Below, piece after piece: positions 23,852-37,594 of a DNA stretch of 64,000 bases. Position 1 is the stretch's first letter. Each line of letters starts with the position of its first letter. The stretch covers positions 310,001 to 374,000 of the forward strand of contig JAKNDB010000014.1 of NCBI GenBank assembly GCA_024305405.1, read 5' to 3'. Made by a program: the position numbers and the translations under genes. The notes below the pieces were generated by a model, which had not been told where the DNA came from, did no database searches, and saw nothing but the letters and a program-made list of their open reading frames with translations. The DNA is from Dirofilaria immitis. Lineage: Eukaryota; Nematoda; Chromadorea; Rhabditida; Onchocercidae.

Positions 23852-26800
23852 TTAATGAATTAATAAATCATTTAATTAAAATCTCCATTCAAAAAGTGTA
23901 GCAATTATTATATAAATATTTGAATGATCAAAATTAGATCTAAATTAAAAGTCCATTCTCTGTAGACTATAGAGAACTGTGACAAGAGGATTAGTAAAAT
24001 CATTCTGTGAATACTGACTTGTCGAATGATTTATCATCATTACGTTTGTTTTCGTAAATAAAAATAAATACTCAGTAAAGTGAAATGAGCATATACTGAA
24101 TGACGTCTGGTCTGCAAAATATGCCCACAAACAACCTGTCTTCTTTGATCTTACAGAGAAAACAATTTGTTGAAGAAATAGCAACAATGCATGTTTACAT
24201 TTTTGCTACTAATGCATTTCCAATACTCTTTCTTTCTTTCGAAGGAAGGAGAATCGAGGAGTGCACACTTTTCTTTTTGGTATTTTGCATTATGAACTTC
24301 ACTTGTCAACATTTGATTTCTGTTTACTATCACTGCCTAATAGTTTTCATCCAATCGGATAAAATTATTGCTCTTATTAATGGAGTTGAAACGGAAGCAA
24401 TTAGCTTGAACGAGTTAATTTTTAGCTTAGCTAAAAGAAAAGATGCATTTATTCATGAAAATATTTTTTGTTTTCTTAAAAAAAAGGAGTAAAAACAGAA
24501 GGAAGAAAAACGAAATGAAAACGGTAATTCAACGAAGATTCTTCCATGATTAATTGATACAGGAATAATCTTAAAATAACTGCACGGATTGGAAAAAATC
24601 GATTGAAGTTTTCTTTGTAAAAAATTGAAGCTCTGGTGAAAGTACTGCGATTCTTTGAAGAAACAAGAATTGTGATTCCCTTAAGAGACAAAGCCTGCAA
24701 TGAAATCAAATTTAAATGCTAAATTCTTTTTTCTTACGGTAATGGAGAAATAGTCGTCAAAAATTTATTACCATATTGAATAATCGAAATATTTAAATAA
24801 GCAAAATTACTAAAATTAAAGCAATCGAGGTTAATCAGTAATGTACGGCTGGATTAATTGATACAGTAGAATAATTAATGCTTTTTCTATCTTCAGTGAG
24901 GCATTTCGTTTTCCTATAAATCGATCGAGTAAATAAACATTATCAAATAATATTCAAATGATAAGGATTACTGAACAAATAACGAAACGAAAAATACGTA
25001 GTGAATGTATAATGCAAATATGATATAATATGATATATGCAACATAATACAATAAATATAATACTGTAAATATCACCAGAATAAATAATATGCAAGCTTT
25101 TAAATTAATGATCTTGCTGGATTACGTATATACGGATAGAATAAATAAACCTATTGCGTGTTCACTCCACCAATGTAATCCGGTTTAAATGATATTCTGT
25201 ACCGTATTAATATTATACCATAGAATGTATGTATAATGTTTGATAATTTTCAAATTTTCCTTTTAGAGATCAAATGAAATAATCTGATGACTTACATTTA
25301 AAGGTCATGAATTGTTGGGAAGGAAGTATAAATGTTGATTTGATTTCACAATTATCTCATTTGTCATGCATTTAAATAGTTTTTAATGCAATTTGATTTG
25401 AAAAAACAAAAAATTAGAACAAATAATTCACTTTAATATTAATGTATCTATTAATATCATAGAACACAAATACTAACAGTTTTACGATGAAATAATCTCA
25501 AAAAAAAAAAAAATTAACTTTTCTTTGATTCCTAGCAATTAATTTCCTAGAATTTAAAAATTGGAAAATAGACAAAATTCAGATTTGAAAATAGGAAGAA
25601 TAAATTACGATGATTCTGCAAAAAAATTCCTTTTAGAGATGTTGTTGTTTGAAATCATTGATAAACAGGGTGGTATAAATGATATTTATTTGGAGTATTA
25701 CATATTTGAAAATCATCCGATGTGTGTCAGCTGATCACAGCGATTTATTTTCACTATTTCTTCGAGCAATGATAATGCAAATGTTTCTAATTAAAGCATT
25801 TCCTGTTTCTTTCCTTTAAGAATTGCTATTATCAAATCTGTTTATAAACCAAGTCAATTGGAAGGTCTAAACTTGAAATGCCACAAAATAAAAAATGATT
25901 TTTCGAAAATCATTCTCATTTCAACATAAATATCAGTACCAATATCAATATAGTGTTTTAAAGATTTTTAGTACAGATTACTCTTTGTTTTAACATTATG
26001 TAACTTATATTATCATAAGTAATGATTTTTATCACCGCTTATAGTAATTAATGTTTAATTATGAAAAAGAAGCATTAAGAGGAAGTTCAACGGATAAAAT
26101 TCTCTTCCGAGGCTATAAATCATTATTTACGATAATTATTAATCTTTAATAATGAAAGAAAAAGTTTAGAAGAAACTGCAAAAGATGAAATTTTCTACTG
26201 TAGACACTCACATGATCAAAAATTTTCATTACTCCGAACTATTGCAAGAATTCATGTTATTCCCGTTGTTTTGTGCTTTTGGTATCTTTGCCAATGTTAC
26301 TAACATATGTATCTTTTCTCATAAAAACGTATAGCTATACGAAAATGCTTTAATGAAACGCAAAATAATATTAATAAATATTAGAGCTATCTATATTAGA
26401 AATATTAATGCTGATAGTGATAGATAACAATGATTACTGATAATTTCAAAGAAAATGTCTTCAAATTTTCAGAAATTACGCACATTTATATATATATATT
26501 TTAAAGTATGTATAAATTTTGATTCGAACTAAAAAGGATCAATGGTTATATTCCAGAATTCTCACTTAGAACTGATAATTTAAGGAGCATTTACTGAGTT
26601 CTGATTCAGTTTTACATTTCAGATGCATAATTGATTAGTAAACCGATTTCTGCCAACGCTATACAGTTTAGTGATGCCTTTGGCAACATTTTTCATATTT
26701 TCGTTAGCGGTCATAACTGAAAAATTGAATGATACATCTTTAGCTAACCTATCATTCTCATTGCTACTATTTTTTATCCGATCTCTCATGTTTCTCACAG

Positions 26801-29800
26801 TATCTGGTTATTATCTTGGCATATGTCATCTGCTTTTGGTATGTTTTAAAAAGTTTGAGTCAATTTATCTTACATGCTTGTCGATCTTTCAATTAACTCA
26901 AACAATCGATTATTCGAAATAAGTCACAAATTATCCACTTGTAGCAAACTTATGAATTTATTCTCACAAATTATATTCATCTATTTATTTACTACTACCA
27001 ATGTTAATTCTTGCCTTCAACACCAAGCATTTTTTAAGTGATCATTCTCTGTTTAATTCAATTATTCTTATCATAAAATGATGAAAGTAATGTGTATCAG
27101 AAATCATTTTTCATCTTGCAAATAAATTAGCGCTTTTTAATTTCAGCAATCAATATCTTATATAAGCTTCCTGTAACATTTTCAACGAGTAGTTTTGTAA
27201 AGTATGAATAAATCTTCAAAAAATAAATACATATACGAAAATAAAACGTTCTGCAATGACAATTTATAATAATTCGATCACTCTTGCAATAGATGAAATT
27301 GACAATCACATTTTATTTGTTGATAATTTGGAAATAATTTTGAGAGTTTATCAAGAGAAATTTAAAGCAGTTAATCGACGACTGCATATCAGAGTAACCG
27401 AAGAAGAATATCCAATATATAATAAAACATGAAATATTCATATTTTATCCATTCCTTATGTTAGACTTCTCTTGATAGTAAATAATAATAATCATTACAT
27501 GCTTCGTTAGTATCATTTCATAATTTCCGCTTTATTTTAGACTTCAAACTTTATTTCAATCTACTTTATGCCACATAAATTTTATAATAATTAAATTCAT
27601 AATTATGCTTCATGATATTTTATCTTGTTCTATAGAAAAAATTTTAAGTGAACCTCTGGCGGTTAAGAACTAAAATAAATTTCCAAATAGCATCGAATAT
27701 TGTAAAAAGCTTGAAAAAACTAACATTAAAGCAATCCTTTAGCTGATATCCATGAAATAATTTTGATATTTCATAAATTATTAACGTTTTGCCTATATTA
27801 TCACAATACGCTTTATTTACGGATACTTTGAAGCAATAACAACTCTCGACTTGTTCATATGGCTATAACAAGTATTGTGGTATTTCCGATAATATTCAGC
27901 TTATTGCGCTAGTTCGAGTTCTATTGTGTTCCATGTCAAAATGGAACCTTACATCAGTTGATTTTTTTGAATGGATTTTGTATTCTCAATTTTGATTTAT
28001 TCATCAATGTGATTTATCTGCTTATTGAACACTTCGTTTTCCTTCTATTTTACAAGGATGTCAAATTAAATTTTATTTTTTCAATCGGCTAACAAAAGCA
28101 TAAGGAACGAATACTTGTGAAGAAATATAATATACCTAGAATATTTTGATTTTAAATAATATTCTTAATCGAAATTATATTGGCAAAGATGGTATCCCTT
28201 ATAGAAATATATGCAGATATTAGATAATGTAGATATTTATTTTAGTTCACTTCTAAAAACTTCAAATTATTGTCAGGTATATTAAAATAGTGAGTAGTTG
28301 AAATTTTAACAGGATTATACATATATTTGACCTCTTTTCCAGATTGCTGCTCTCTAACACTATATTTTCACGCAAAAATATTTCAGTATAAGTAAAAATA
28401 GCTCGTCCAGCAGTGCTAAATATTTAGTATCGTACTTTTTGGTATTGTACTTAACATGATTGTTACGTTTCTGGTACCATTCGTTATCGTTGATATTTTC
28501 AATTGGAATATCATTAGGATGTTAAGTTTATCGCTTTATAAATTTGTTATCTTATTTTGCATGAATTTTACAAAAACTATTTGAAATTTCATTAATTCAC
28601 TAAAATTTGTCATAAACATTTATCATTCATTACATAAATATCTGCATCATCAAAAAATGTAAAAACGAAACATCCTAAACTGCTCAATTTGAAAACTATT
28701 TATGTTATTCAGATATATTCTTTATTCTTAACTATCAAGCCATATAATTTCTAGATTATAGAATGATTTAGTAGGTAAATTTCTATGGAATTTTTAAATT
28801 TAATTAATATCGACTATTTTTTAGATCATGTCGAAGATTATACATCACTAATCGTCAGGTAAAAGTTTCCAAATCGACTATATGCATAAAAGATATCACA
28901 AATGCTGGAGAACTGAACATTATCGTGTATAAAATTAAAGCGGTCAAAAAAAAGATACTTCTGTTTTAATTCATAATATTAGAAAAACAATATTACATAA
29001 ATTATCATATGAAAACATTAAGTTGTAAAAAAGAAAATTTCGAATTCAATATTAAATAATACTTCATACCGTGAAGCTTTAAAATTATTAACGAAAGTTT
29101 CTTTTTGACAAAATGACTTTTAAATTATAACATTAGTCTAATACCATAAACCAAATTTAGCAGTTTCGTCTAATTTCTGTCAAAGAAAAAAGCTGTGTCA
29201 ATTGAAAATTAAAAATCTACAGCTATTTAAACTTTTATTTTACCAATTATAACTTCTTAAAATTTGTCATGGATTCATTATTTTACCACAGATATTAAAG
29301 AAAAAACAATGAAAATAGCGCTTGTGTTATTATTAGCAGGCCAGTTTCTGACATATAATTAGGTTATATTCATGAATAATTTTCTCGAACAAAAATATGA
29401 CTTTGATGAGGTACTTTTTTGAAAAATAAAATCTATAGGAAAAATTTAGAAATTAAAAGAACTGTTGTATTAAACAGAATGGAAAATAATTCCAGAACTC
29501 TAGAAGAAAATCAATAAATAAGGCGTATTTCCAGATTCAAATTCTTTGAGATCCATAAACAGCGCAAAACTGGAATATCGACGAATGATGAACAATGCTT
29601 GAATAAATGAATCTCGTAGAAAGATATTATTATGATAAAGTATTTCATTGCATTCGTGCTTGCAATTTGACCATGAAATTGCAGAAAAAAACAACATTTT
29701 TATTTCTTTCTTGCTCGGATATTAAACGAATTATCCATTTCATTTTTGTTTATTTCGCCGAAATAGCTAAGTACATCACGATGAAATTGATCATCAATAT

Positions 29801-30516
29801 ATTCGAGAAAATAATTCTTTATTTAAACGATTATATTATTTGTGATGAAATTCTAGACGGAATGATTTCCTTAACTGTCAAATAATAATAACTTAAGCTG
29901 ATTAAATTTTCCACTCTTGCAAAAGTTACCGCCATAGCATTATTAATTTGAATTAAGTAATAGTTGAGAGAGTAAAGATATTTAGGTGGAAATTCTGATG
30001 AATACATCAAATGCGACGACTACGAAGTAGTTGCATTTCAGAATAAACTGCAGGTAATCCAGCGAAAGTATTGATTCTTCAGTCGAAATCGATGATCGAA
30101 AAATCGACGATAGTCACCTTTGAAATATTTGTCCTGCAAAGATTGGAAAACAAATTTCAAATTCCATCTATTGCTCGAGTTCAAGATGATGTATATTCGT
30201 AATTTGTTGGAGCAAATTTACAAATCTCAAATTAAATTTTAATTCATATTTTCTCTTTAATAATTCTGTCTGTACTTATTTTGGACTTACTTATTTGGAG
30301 GGGAGATTTTTATTTCTTGATAAAAATAAATGCCAAGCAGGGATAAAGGGATAGATTACATCATCAATTTATGAAATATTCCATTTCTTAAGTGTGGCAA
30401 AAAACAAGAATGATGTTGCTAATTCAAGTAAAATCTATTTCAGCACTCGGTTAAATGCCAAGTATAAGTTCTGATTCAAAATTGAATCCATTCAAACAAA
30501 AAAAAAAGCAAAAAAT

Positions 30517-30522
30517 TTTATT
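30517..30522 (-). terminator. Candidate polyadenylation signal of the secreted Cys-rich gene
   Basis: Minus-strand AATAAA about 85 bases beyond the stop codon at 30607, a typical distance for a nematode 3' UTR. Confidence 0.5.
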
Positions 30523-30606
30523 AAAATTAATTTGCACAAATGATAAAACAATTTGAAACAGTAAAAAATGGATATACAAATAATTTGCAGTTACAAAATA
30601 TCATTC

Positions 30607-31229
30607 TTATAAACAACATCCTTTCTCACACTTAAAATGTGGAGGACATTCTTCATCTTTCTTGCAACCTGAAACGAAAAAATTAAGAGTTAGAAATAAT
30701 TAGTCGATAAATTTTTTGATTTTTATTAAGTAATTCTCATAAAGTTTTTTTTTTATTATAAAGTTTCTTTTATTAATCTGAAATGTTTTGCCTTAGATTA
30801 TCTATTTCGAGCTTTCAAAATGAATTTTGATATGACTAAAATGCTTATGGTAACCAAATTATTTATACAAAGTTAATGCTTGGTTTTTTTATTTTTTTTA
30901 AGAATTCAAATCATCTTTAACATATATAAAGCTTAAAATTAAAATCAGCCATCATTAAAAATCTAAAATCATCTTAAAACAACTTATTATTCTGATGTGA
31001 ATTAAGTTGACTTACTTTCATGCGGACCGTAATCATAAGTATCTTCATAACGAATAGGATTTCGTCCTACTTGTATCTTTTTCCTCCTTACATCATTGCA
31101 AGGTTTGTCCTTCAGCAAATGATTAGAATCCATTTTAGGAATTTCCGGCAAGCAAGCCTTAACTAACAGTATGTGGCACGCCAGCATACTTATTATAATT
31201 GCCAAATAAATTTTTCTATTGCAAAACAT
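30607..31229 (-). CDS. Small secreted cysteine-rich protein (91 residues)
   Basis: Exon 1 is 31229-31016 with donor GAAA|GTAAGT; exon 2 is 30668-30607 after TTTCAG, ending in TAA. Phase agrees (A plus GT makes the Ser codon). Residues 1-25 are a clear signal peptide (MFCNRKIYLAIIISMLACHI then LLVKA). The mature part has Cys at 26 and 44 and a compact C-terminal knot SCKKDEECPPHFKCEKGCCL with spacing C-x5-C-x5-C-x3-CC, ending one residue after the CC pair. The middle is basic (RRKKIQVGR) then acidic/aromatic (YEDTYDYGP). Spacing recalls small EB- or WAP-like disulfide modules, but it is too short to assign. The ATG is preceded by ATAACAG and GGAAACCAGAAA, which would suit spliced-leader trans-splicing. 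It is likely extracellular or an excretory-secretory product; the function is unknown. Confidence 0.75.
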
Positions 31230-32040
31230 TTTCTGGTTTCCCTGTTATTGAATATAAATTTAAATCTAGGCAAAATTTAAAAATTGAAATTAAAAACGGA
31301 AATAAATTTAGAATCAAAATACAAGATTTTTCAAGATAAAAATTATGCGAAACCAAAAAAATATGCAAAATAAAATTAAGTCATACAAGCAAATGGTAAA
31401 TAAATTAAAATATAACTTGCAAAAACTTGATTTCATGCAAAATGAAAAGTTCTTGACAGAACTGCAACATATCTATCTTAAAATAACTATTTACTTCTCA
31501 GATATTATTTTGCTGATTTCTAAATTTTCAATATTTAAAAGCTTTTTTGCGATAATTTTATAAATTTCTCATCTAATTTAGTCCTAACAATTTTGTAAAA
31601 TCATAAATAAAAATGGCATAGCATACTCTGGTCATGATAAATGGATTTTAATTATTTAAACTTAATACAGCGTTAGAAATTTGCATTTGCAGTACATAAC
31701 ACCGACAATTAAAAGATGGGCAATTCAGAGCCAAAATCTGCTATCTACTGACCTTTATGATTATTATGCAACACAGTGCATGATGAATAGAGGTCATCCA
31801 ATGTATCAGTCAGGCTCATCGTATCTATTTGTGTGTCATTATAACTCACTTTGTTGGCTAAAGTCTCTTCCTTCCTTATATTAACAGATCCCATCCTTTG
31901 CAATTATTCCCACTAATCCCTCCCTTGGAGTATATCAGGAATGATGTTCCATAACATTTAATTGATTGTTTCATAAATATCTCATGCCTTAGAATCCTAA
32001 ACTTACGAGATTTTATATCAATGTGCATACACACACACAC

Positions 32041-32080
<40 letters not shown>

Positions 32081-34553
32081 GTATACACGTATTACATAAA
32101 AATATTATTTCTAGAAGTAATTTGAAACTATTGTTATAATAAAATATTTATTGTCCTCGTAATTGAATATTTTTTCATTATTTTGCATGAGAAAGAAAAT
32201 AAAATCAAACATCTGTTCAAATGGTGGAAATGAATAGAAAATAAGGATTATGAACAATAATAAGTTTTAAATAATATTGGCATGTTTTGCGGTTAAATTT
32301 ATGATTTAATTTAATATATGTATTATATATATATTTTGTTAATTTCATTCATATTTGATTTTATTTCAAAATTTTTGGAAAAAATCATTCAGTATTCTTA
32401 TTCCATGGTTAGAAATTTGACAAAAATAAATTTTTTCTTTTAAAAAAAAAGGAAAAAAATGAAAAAAAACTATTAATTTTGTTTGCTTAAAAGTTAATGT
32501 TGATGCCTGAGTAGCTCGTATTTATTGCTCTAAGAAAATTAAAGCTTCTGCTCCATGTAGTCGTTAACTATTATTTTATCTAGTCTTAATTTTCTAAATT
32601 CTTTTTATTTATTTATTTTATTCGTCACACTTTTCTTGAAAAAAATTTATAGTATAATTTTATTGAAATTGTATACCATAAAGTTCATTCGCACTTCATC
32701 TAAATTTTTCAAACTTTGATGGAATAATCGATGTTGAATTTTTTGTGTGAATTATCTAAACCATCGCATTAAAATGGATTGTAATATTTCCCGGCTGAGA
32801 TAATAAAAATGAACATTATCACACTTAATCTACGAAGAATTCCTAAATTTACTTCATTGATTTATAATTACGACAAAATTGAAGGCAAAAAAAACTTTTT
32901 TCTGCCTACATTAGTAGCTTGAGGCTAAGAGACTTAACTTCTTGAATAAAGAAACATGTAAGGATGAATCGTTCGAGATTTCTTTCATGATCGTCATATA
33001 TTGTATCACATATGCCAGTGTCAAATAGTATAATGAAGCAAAGTAATACTAAAATAGTTTCTTAAGACCTTCTCCAGGATTCCCACATTGACTAACTTGC
33101 TCAGCTGTATATCCAATATATTAATTCTACGTTGCTGATATTTAAAAAGCTCATATTCTTCAATTTTAAAGTTATAAATATATTATTGAATATTCACATT
33201 AATTATGACTGCAAAAATTCGCTATATGTTAACATTAATTTTCAGCGACAAATTAAAATTTCATCACTTTTTGAATAATTGAATTTTTTTCCATAGTATT
33301 ATTTAGCCTTCAGACTTATGCTCACTTTTAATTAAAGCGTTTCTTAAGAAAGACGGTATTATAGATTTTTAAAAATTCCTTTTAATTATTAATTATTATT
33401 ATAAAATTCTGAAAACAGTTTTAAATGTTCATCAAAAGTCCTTTCTTGCCTATTCCAATTGTGATGAAAACAACTGAAGTTCGATTTTTCTTCGAGTTAA
33501 ATATAATACATAAGATACGTTAATTTCTTTCAGCAAATATTCCTTAATAGAATTAACGAAATTTTCAAGTAAATTTTAATAAACTTGAATTCATTTTCTT
33601 ATTTACAGATTGAATTCAAAAATCAGAACCCTTAATAATATCATTTATTCGAACGTTTTTGTTAATTTAATCCCTATTAATTAATTATGTATCTAATATT
33701 ACATTATTCCAAATAGACATAAAAATTGATTCAGACTTTGATTAATTTAATAATTAAATTTTTATGTTAAACACAAAAGAATCAGCAAATATTGTACTTT
33801 GCTACTTCTATATCATTTAAGCCATTTTAAATTAAAAAAAAAAATTAAACAGGGAAACATACAATTTTTTCCTAAATATTTGCTCACAATTCAACCGGTT
33901 GTAATCTAAGTAACATAATATTAAGTTTCATGTGTTGCAGTGTGATTGCATTCATAAGTAAATTGCTACAGGGTAAATCGGCGAATTACTTTCCGAAATT
34001 ACTCAACGATTTCGCAAGTTATAGTATAAAGAGAGTAAATTGCGACATATTATGAAAGAAACTAGGCATAGGAATGAAACATATGATAAAGTTCGTAAAA
34101 TATGAAGCGATCTTGCCATAGTAAAAGTTTCTTATGAAATTCAAATGAAATTGAACTTTCGGAATTAATTTCAATTCGCTTCCTTAATCTATAGCTTTCT
34201 GAAATAATAATGAAGGAGTGTTGTTTCAATGAAAAATTGTGGCTTTTAATATCATGCTTTTAATGAATGAAATTATGCCAGATACTATTGTTTCCGGCTT
34301 GGACATATTATTCATTTGTGTCCAGTCCAATGTCCAGTCCGTGATTAATCAAACGATTACTTTGAATATTCGTTATTCATTTTCGTGTTACTATTGCATT
34401 CCAAATGATCTTAAAAATAAAATTCCATGAATAAATTGTAATAATAAAGTAATAATTGAACAAACATTGAAAATTATTAATTTGTTTGTTGATTGATTTT
34501 TTAAGTAACCATTTTCATTAACTAATTTATAAAAACAAATATTATTATTTTAT
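31230..34553. other. Intergenic stretch upstream of the miniprotein and downstream of the GPCR
   Basis: No gene found. It contains an AC/AT microsatellite at 32028-32080 and is otherwise AT-rich. Small open frames at 31345-31563, 31681-31884 and 34239-34430 show no domain or splice context. Confidence 0.6.
32028..32080. repeat. AC and AT dinucleotide microsatellite
   Basis: CACACACACACA is followed by a mixed ATATATAC section and about eleven AT units. Confidence 0.9.
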
Positions 34554-37500
34554 TTATTCCGTTCTATTTTTCCAAAAACAATAACTCAATTTTTGTATTT
34601 TTTGCTGAAAAAGGAAGTAATCAAAACCTGATTTGGTTAAGAGGAGCTTGAATCGTTTTCGGAAACGTGAATTGCTTATCATATGGACAACCATTCGTAG
34701 TAAACTGTTCAATACTACCAGAATACTAATCAAATCAGCTGTTATAGTATAAAATTTTGTGCTGAAAAATTAATTTCGCTAGATAATTAATAAAACATTT
34801 CCAAAAAAATGGTTTAAGAAATGAAGTTTAAATTTTTTCGGAAATTACAAATATCTGTTTCTAATCTAAAATTCCATTTTTTTCGTGATTCCCTAATTTT
34901 ATCCATTTCCTAAAAATTTTCGTATTCAAAGTTCGGTAAGAAAATCATAGTGCCAATTGTTAATCATTTCTATCTATGCAAAAATTTAGGCACCTCTTTC
35001 AAAAATTTAGAATAAATGCTTCTAAAGGTACGATGCTTCTTTCATTAATGGCTATTTCTCATCTTGTTTGAATGCTATCTTGAAACTGACCTTGATCCAT
35101 ATTTGTCAATAAGGATTGAACTATCCGGAAATACATTTTCCATTACTGACATAAAAACGGAAAAAATATTGCAAATTAAGTAAGTGGAAACGATCGCAAT
35201 CATTGTACGGGTAGCATATTTCAGTTCTTGACATATTTTCTGATTTTCTGATTCTAAGATTTTTTTTATTTCATGAATTGTAAAAAAGCTTTTGGAATTA
35301 AACGATAATTTATTATAAAAATGAAACATTACTTCATAGCATGAAGGAATAATTAATTTTTCAATAATTTTGATATTCTATACCTCGACTGATTATATTA
35401 TTATATCCGAGCATTAACAACTTCATGTCATGTGAAGTATTATAAAGTTGTTTATGGGTTAAATATATGATAATTATATTGAAGCATGTAAGTAATATAA
35501 ATGGGAGTATTGTTTGCACAATACTCATCATGTAAAAATTAAATTTCGCATACAAGGTATGACTCATTAGCACTGGCAGGAATAGATAATCCTGGAAATA
35601 ATTTTTATTAATTTCAAAAGACAATGTCTGAGCATTTCAAATTTATTAGTTATAATAAATAATACTATTATTGAATCAGATGCTCAAACTGTCGCGGCTA
35701 TACCAAGCTAAATAAATTGATTGGAAACTAAAAATATTATTAGAATGTTAATTCACTTCAAAATAATCAATTAGTTCGACCTAATAATGCTATTATAATC
35801 ATTTTACAGAAGTTCTAACAATAGATTAAACTTTATGGTTTCAACTTTACATATGAAAAAAAGTTGATGAAGTTCCTTCCAGACTTATTGTTAGAAAAGC
35901 ATTATAAGAAAATAAGTAAATTGTGATTCATTTCAAATTTAGAATTAAATATTGCCTGAAAAGGTGGGCAACTTGCGTGATAAACGACTTTGTAATCGAA
36001 AAACGTTGGAAATCGTAATATAAATGATGAAAGTAATACAACAATTACGGTTATCAATCGCCCATTATCACTATAAATTGAAATCCATTTGTTAAACAAA
36101 AAGTTATTTTCATACTAAATTATGTAAATCCAAAAGTATCATTTAATAAAACTTAATGATTTCATTCTTTTCGAATTTTAAATATCCATTTTAACTTCTA
36201 AATAATTTTGGATTTTCAGAATTCAGATTTGATTTATGAAATGCACAAATGAAAGAAAAGGAAAAAAATAGAAACTAACGTAATAAACCAACTAAGATAT
36301 CGTTTACTAGAAATATACACAAACCGTTCAATTGTTGCGCATAGCATCATATATACGGCACCAAATTGTACTATAGCAAATGAAATTTTAAACAGATTTA
36401 AAAGAACATAGAAAAGTTGAATAAAATCAGTTATTTTCCACTAAATTATGCTGTATCAGCAAGTTTTCAGATATTTTTTACTAATGAAAGTGAATATAAT
36501 TTTCCAATCGATAATGTATATTTGAAGATATATTAATAATGAAAAGGAATAATTCAATTAAAGATTAAAACAGGACGTTTCATATTCGAAGGATAATAAT
36601 CCGTATGATACGTTGATTGTGGCCTATAGGTCACAATTTCAGTGGGTTCATTTTTGTGTTCATTCTTTAAAATATCACAAGAAAAAAAAAGTGAAAATAT
36701 ATGATGTTGAAGACGGATAATACAAAAGAAACGAACTAAATCTACTCATGCAGTATATTTGCATAACATAAGTATGCCACAAATGATGAAGAGCTTTAAT
36801 TTGATAATAAATAGCTAATGCATCCATCGTGCAAAAAGGTATATAAAATATGCAAATGAGTGTATCAAATATTGCCAAAAATAACAGGTAAAAATCAGGC
36901 GAATTTACTGGTTTCTTGTGGGAAAATAAAACCTGAAAAAGAATTTTCTTACTTCAAAATACTCCGAGATAGTTTTTCTTAAAGAAAGTTTAAATTAGTA
37001 TTAGTTTGGATAGACTAAATAGCTGATTAGCATTCCTTTTGCTCACTATTACCATCCCATTCCTTTTCAAAAAATGTACACAGCGACCTTATAAAATAGC
37101 AGATACATTACTTTATACCTACCACGGGATTTATAGGTAGTATTACAGAATGAAACATAGATATATTCACCAAATTCTCATTTAAAAAAGTCAGCACATT
37201 TGATTGTTTATTGAGATTCATACATATGTGAAGTCGTTTATCTATAATAAAGTTCTCTAAAGGTTCTATCACTTAGAGGTCAAGCTATAAATCAGTAAAT
37301 TCATATCTGAAGTACTGACAGCTAAATATTATAATACAAGATTTAAAAAAATTATTCAAAATTCAACTTTAAATTGACTGATTAAAAATCAATCTCAAAT
37401 TTTAAAAGCAAATTAATATTAAATTAAGATTAATTAAATTATAAACACTGTATTAAATCAATTACCAACAGTATGACATTGAAAATAGTCCCGATGAATG

Positions 37501-37594
37501 CCATTGGGGTACCGATATAAACGACTAAAGCAAATCGAGCATCATCATATCCTTCATTCTTTTCCGCACATTTCGTGGCTTCAGTCTCGTTCAT
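34554..37594 (-). CDS. Rhodopsin-class GPCR, FMRFamide/neuropeptide-receptor-like (about 394 residues)
   Basis: Seven-helix receptor, probably neuronal surface. Exons on the minus strand: 37594-37466, 36932-36768, 36440-36280, 36070-35956, 35627-35384, 35253-35091 (or starting at 35331, adding 26 residues), 34761-34554. All phases agree. Residues 1-43 hold the start, N-glycosylation site NET and helix 1 (FIGTIFNVILL). Helix 2 has SPDFYLLFLAIFD (Asp 66). Helix 3 ends ATIERF (136-138) where DRY is usual. Helix 4 is LITVIVVLLSSFILRFP. Extracellular loop 2 has Cys 186 (HASCPPFQ). Helix 5 includes LPFILLTCFNIIIIY. Helix 6 is TRTMIAIVSTYLICNIFSVF. Helix 7 reads DLISILVVLNSLLRMVVHMI, followed by SRFRKRFK as in this family. 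Oddities: no obvious Cys at the top of helix 3, a degenerate NPxxY, and a GC donor after 35956. The helix 6/7 and ERF context is closest in style to FMRFamide/myosuppressin-type receptors; the ligand cannot be told. Confidence 0.82.

Larger units (their letters stand above)
23468..30606. other. Gene-poor stretch between ICT1 and the secreted miniprotein
   Basis: Seven kilobases without a gene I can defend. The longest open frame is 24100-24492 (130 codons, plus), which is open on the other strand too, has no recognisable domain and is about what chance would give at this AT content. A second is 26671-26922: an ATG shortly after TATACAG opens a hydrophobic 50-codon stretch ending at a good donor CTTTTG|GTATGT near 26840, but no following exon was found. 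An ATG at 27256 opens 58 codons ending EEEYPIYNKT. None has a recognised relative. Confidence 0.5.

Noticed and set aside
24100..24492. 130-codon plus-strand open frame
   Set aside because: Open on the opposite strand as well, no domain, no splice or conservation evidence; a run this long is expected roughly once by chance at this AT content.
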